This document shows positions 62,107 through 64,000 of a DNA stretch of 64,000 bases, one piece after another. Within the stretch, counting starts at the first letter, position 1, and each line of letters begins with the position of its first letter. The position numbers and the translations under genes were made by a program. The notes under the pieces were generated by a model that was given only the letters and a program-made list of their open reading frames with translations, had not been told where the DNA came from and did not search any database. Location of the stretch: contig NZ_NCSU01000007.1 of NCBI RefSeq assembly GCF_002088945.1, forward strand, positions 682,001 through 746,000, read 5' to 3'. This stretch comes from Henriciella pelagia (GTDB lineage Bacteria > Pseudomonadota > Alphaproteobacteria > Caulobacterales > Hyphomonadaceae).

Positions 62107-62862
62107 ATGTACGGCATGAAAGCATTGTTCCTCAGCGCCAGCGCGCTTAGCCTCCTCGCATTTTCCGCTTGCGGCGGTCCGCAGGAGGACGTTCCCGACC
62201 CAGCCATCCCCGAGCAGGCGGGCAGTGCGGGCCTCGATGCCGCCAAGGACGCCATACTCGCCAAGGCGGAAAGCGGAGACGGCCCACAGATCGGCGACAG
62301 AATCCCTGATCCGGCGCCTGCAGCTGAACCTTCAGGGAGCGAAAGCTCGATAGCGCAGGCTGGCGCGGAAGAGAAAGCGAAGGCTGACGCTGTTGCTGCA
62401 CGCGGTGTTACTGAAATCGGCTGGGAAGAGCTGATGCCGGAAGGCGAAGAAGAGCGGCTCGCGGAAATGTACCAGGCTCAGATGGCCATGCTGTACTCAG
62501 GGTCTGGCGTTGCCGAAGGGTCGGCCGCCGACCAGGCCATCCAGATCGGGACCTTCAACACCGTCAAGGAACTCGACGGGATGAAAGTCCGGCTGCCAGG
62601 CTACACCGTGCCGTTCGAATACGGCAAGGACGCCAATATCCGTGAATTCCTGCTGGTGCCGTATTATGGTGCCTGCCTTCACGCGCCGCCGCCACCGCCG
62701 AACCAGACCGTCTTTGTGAAGGCTGAAAAAGAGATCAAGCTCAAGGATCTCTCCCAGGCGGTGTGGATCGAGGGCACGCTGCGAACCCAGACGCAGACGT
62801 CAGATCTGGCCGATGCGGCCTACACGATCGAGATGACGAACTGGGAAGTCTACGAATACTAG
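62107..62862 (+). CDS. DUF3299-domain lipoprotein
   Basis: 251 aa with a lipobox (LLAFSAC|GGP). A low-complexity Ala/Glu/Ser linker (about 25-100) precedes a C-terminal DUF3299 domain: VKELDGMKVRLPGYTVPFEY and FLLVPYYGACLHAPPPPPNQ, with one Cys and one His in a conserved motif (YYGACLHAPPPPPNQ). DUF3299 proteins accompany ZrgA-type operons. AGAGG precedes ATG 62107. Last gene of the operon. Confidence 0.85.
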   Translation: MYGMKALFLSASALSLLAFSACGGPQEDVPDPAIPEQAGSAGLDAAKDAILAKAESGDGPQIGDRIPDPAPAAEPSGSESSIAQAGAEEKAKADAVAARGVTEIGWEELMPEGEEERLAEMYQAQMAMLYSGSGVAEGSAADQAIQIGTFNTVKELDGMKVRLPGYTVPFEYGKDANIREFLLVPYYGACLHAPPPPPNQTVFVKAEKEIKLKDLSQAVWIEGTLRTQTQTSDLADAAYTIEMTNWEVYEY

Positions 62863-62904
62863 AGGGGGCGCTCATCGCCCTGTTGCCGGCTGATAGGTCG
62901 ACAA

Positions 62905-62940
62905 CAAAAAAGGGCGGTGTCTGATCAGACGCCGCCCCGG
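62905..62940 (-). terminator. Terminator between the zinc operon and mscL
   Basis: Interrupted stem GGGCGG-t-GTCTGATCAGAC-g-CCGCCC (62912-62937). On the minus strand it is followed by TTTTTTG, so it serves mscL. On the plus strand it lies after a run of A (62903-62911), so it could also stop the zinc operon. Confidence 0.85.
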
Positions 62941-62989
62941 ACGCAACTAACTCTACTGGAGAGCCTTGTCGCGTAGATTGGTTAAGAGA

Positions 62990-63403
62990 TTACGACTGCT
63001 TCGCCAGCAGGTTGCGGATTTCTTCAAGCAGGACTTCCTGACGCGGCGGTGCTGGCGGTTCAGCCGGAGCTTCCTCTTCTTTCGCCATCATCCGGTTCAT
63101 GCCTTTGATGATCAGGAACATCACGAATGCAACAATGATGAAGGAAATGAGAGCGGCAATAAAGTTGCCGAGCTCGATAATGGCAGCTTCCTTGACGACT
63201 TCGCCGTTTTCGACAACAGCCGGAACAATTGTGTACTTGATGGCCGAAAGGTCGACGCCGCCCATGATCGGTGCCAGCACTGGCAGAAACACGCCTTGGA
63301 TGAAAGCGGTGACAACGGTCGCGAATGCGCCGCCCATTACGAAGCCGACGGCCATGTCGACGAGGTTGCCCTTCATGGCAAACTCTTTGAATTCCTTGAA
63401 CAT
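62990..63403 (-). CDS. mscL: Large-conductance mechanosensitive channel
   Basis: 137 aa; opens under hypo-osmotic stress to release solutes. The N-terminal MFKEFKEFAMKGNLVDMAVG and VMGGAFATVVTAFIQGVFLP, second helix NFIAALISFIIVAFVMFLII and the C-terminal helical bundle (EEAPAEPPAPPRQEVLLEEI) are all typical. The in-frame extension to 63475 is rejected: AGGAGGGG lies just before ATG 63403. Confidence 0.96.
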   Translation of the reverse strand: MFKEFKEFAMKGNLVDMAVGFVMGGAFATVVTAFIQGVFLPVLAPIMGGVDLSAIKYTIVPAVVENGEVVKEAAIIELGNFIAALISFIIVAFVMFLIIKGMNRMMAKEEEAPAEPPAPPRQEVLLEEIRNLLAKQS

Positions 63404-63527
63404 GTAACCCCTCCTGTATCGTACGGCCCTGACCGACCGCGCAGGAACAATCCGGTGCTTCTTACCTGTGGTCAATATGCAACACGCACAGGTGCTGTGA
63501 TAGCTCTAGATGAGAGTGAGTGTGGAA

Positions 63528-63827
63528 TCAGCGGGCTTCGGGATCGATACCGCCATTGACGCGGGCGCGTAGCTCCTTGCCGGGGCGGAAGAACGGGACC
63601 GCCTTGGCCTCGACCATGACCTTCTCACCCGTGCGGGGATTGCGGCCGACGCGGGGCTTGCGCTCCCGCACTGAAAAGGCTCCGAACCCCCTCAGTTCAA
63701 CACGGTCGCCATTGGCCAGAGCTTCTGCAATCTCATCAAGAATAACCGCGACGATCTTCTCAAGATCGTCGTGTTTGAGATGAGCGTACTCAAGCGCCAG
63801 GCGGGAGATGAGTTCCGATCTAAGCAT
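63528..63827 (-). CDS. ihfB: Integration host factor subunit beta
   Basis: 99-aa DNA-bending HU-family protein. Signature [20 protein letters not shown] with the DNA-intercalating Pro in the beta-arm, plus the IHF-beta start [18 protein letters not shown] start at ATG 63827; an extension to 63878 lies in the hairpin region. IHF is a global architectural factor. The upstream partial gene is probably rpsA, the usual neighbour of ihfB. Confidence 0.95.
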   Translation of the reverse strand: MLRSELISRLALEYAHLKHDDLEKIVAVILDEIAEALANGDRVELRGFGAFSVRERKPRVGRNPRTGEKVMVEAKAVPFFRPGKELRARVNGGIDPEAR

Positions 63828-63846
63828 AGCTTTGAATGTAAACGAA

Positions 63847-63880
63847 ATTTGGGGCGAAAACCAGTGTCTTCGCCCCAAAT
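63847..63880 (-). terminator. Perfect 12-base stem hairpin between rpsA-like gene and ihfB
   Basis: ATTTGGGGCGAA (63847-63858) pairs exactly with TTCGCCCCAAAT (63869-63880) around a ten-base loop. On the minus strand it is followed by TTCGTTT, a weak T tract. It may be a terminator of the upstream gene or an attenuator or processing site before ihfB. Confidence 0.6.
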
Positions 63881-63929
63881 AGAGTCTTGAATTTTTGTAA
63901 TTTTCTACTTCGCGCAGAAAAAGAGGCGT

Positions 63930-64000
63930 TTATTCGCCGTCATCGTCCTTCTTGGCGGTCGATTTCTTTGCGGCGGGTTTCTTGGCAGCAGCCTTCTTCG
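63930..64000 (-). CDS. C-terminal end of a Lys/Ala-rich protein, probably ribosomal protein S1
   Basis: Only the last 23 codons are in the window: KKAAAKKPAAKKSTAKKDDD then GE and the TAA stop. The K/A-rich tail itself is not diagnostic. Position just upstream of ihfB suggests rpsA (S1), which is adjacent to ihfB in many proteobacteria. A histone-like Lys/Ala tail on another protein is the alternative. Confidence 0.55.
   Translation of the reverse strand, partial: KKAAAKKPAAKKSTAKKDDDGE

Overview
The window reads as ordinary chromosome from a GC-rich alphaproteobacterium. The best fit is the Caulobacterales/Maricaulales group, Hyphomonadaceae-like (for example Hyphomonas or Henriciella relatives). 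This is inferred from the gene families present (DUF4167, CarD next to rpoH, 7Fe ferredoxin FdxA, SUV3-type helicase followed by an S4 protein, short NrdA without an ATP cone, TadE pilins, CarboxypepD-type TonB receptor) and was not tested by alignment. No rRNA, tRNA, CRISPR array, insertion sequence or prophage was seen.

Layout. 1-7.1 kb (minus strand): rpoH (cut by the window edge), carD, fdxA, a TerB-like gene, an S4 RNA-binding gene with an apparent ATA start, a SUV3-like helicase and a GT39-type glycosyltransferase. 7.3-12.4 kb (plus): a large TonB-dependent receptor, then the putrescine pair aguA-aguB. 12.4-15.3 kb: a phasin-like/helix-hairpin-helix fusion, murI and an orphan PstS lipoprotein. 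15.3-23.4 kb: an APH-type kinase with a GT1 glycosyltransferase, putA, a DUF3298 lipoprotein, a small membrane protein and a class C beta-lactamase-like hydrolase whose start codon lies inside a 221-bp inverted-repeat element.

23.6-35.1 kb: nrdA and nrdB are about 8.5 kb apart, each with NrdR-box-like sites. Between them lies an envelope cluster: a broken type B carboxylesterase, a His/Glu-rich TonB receptor, a secreted trypsin-like protease, a YiiX-like hydrolase and two LpxR-like outer-membrane proteins. 35-43.8 kb: DUF4167, prfA-prmC, a GST-like and a MAPEG protein, a CE15-like esterase, a LytTR membrane regulator divergent from an acyltransferase, and ispG. 44-52.6 kb: two TadE-like pilins, an MFS transporter, a phosphatase, AMP nucleosidase, and a GT-C / GT2 / GtrA glycosylation group. 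52.8-57.6 kb: a Dcp-like M3 peptidase lipoprotein, an orphan soluble VirD4/TraG-type ATPase and an unknown secreted protein.

57.6-62.9 kb: a divergent metal-uptake module (ZIP and HupE/UreJ-like on one side; DUF2796 lipoprotein, ABC ATPase, FtsX/MacB-type permease and DUF3299 lipoprotein on the other), similar in content to the Vibrio Zrg zinc system, with a Zur-like palindrome in the shared promoter region. 63-64 kb: mscL, ihfB and the lysine-rich C-terminus of a protein that is probably ribosomal protein S1.

The points most worth a second look are the ATA-started S4 gene, the inverted-repeat element that forms a gene start, the zinc module and its possible outer-membrane partner at 26-29 kb, the nrdA/nrdB split, the orphan VirD4 ATPase, and four convergent gene pairs that overlap on a shared CTAG.
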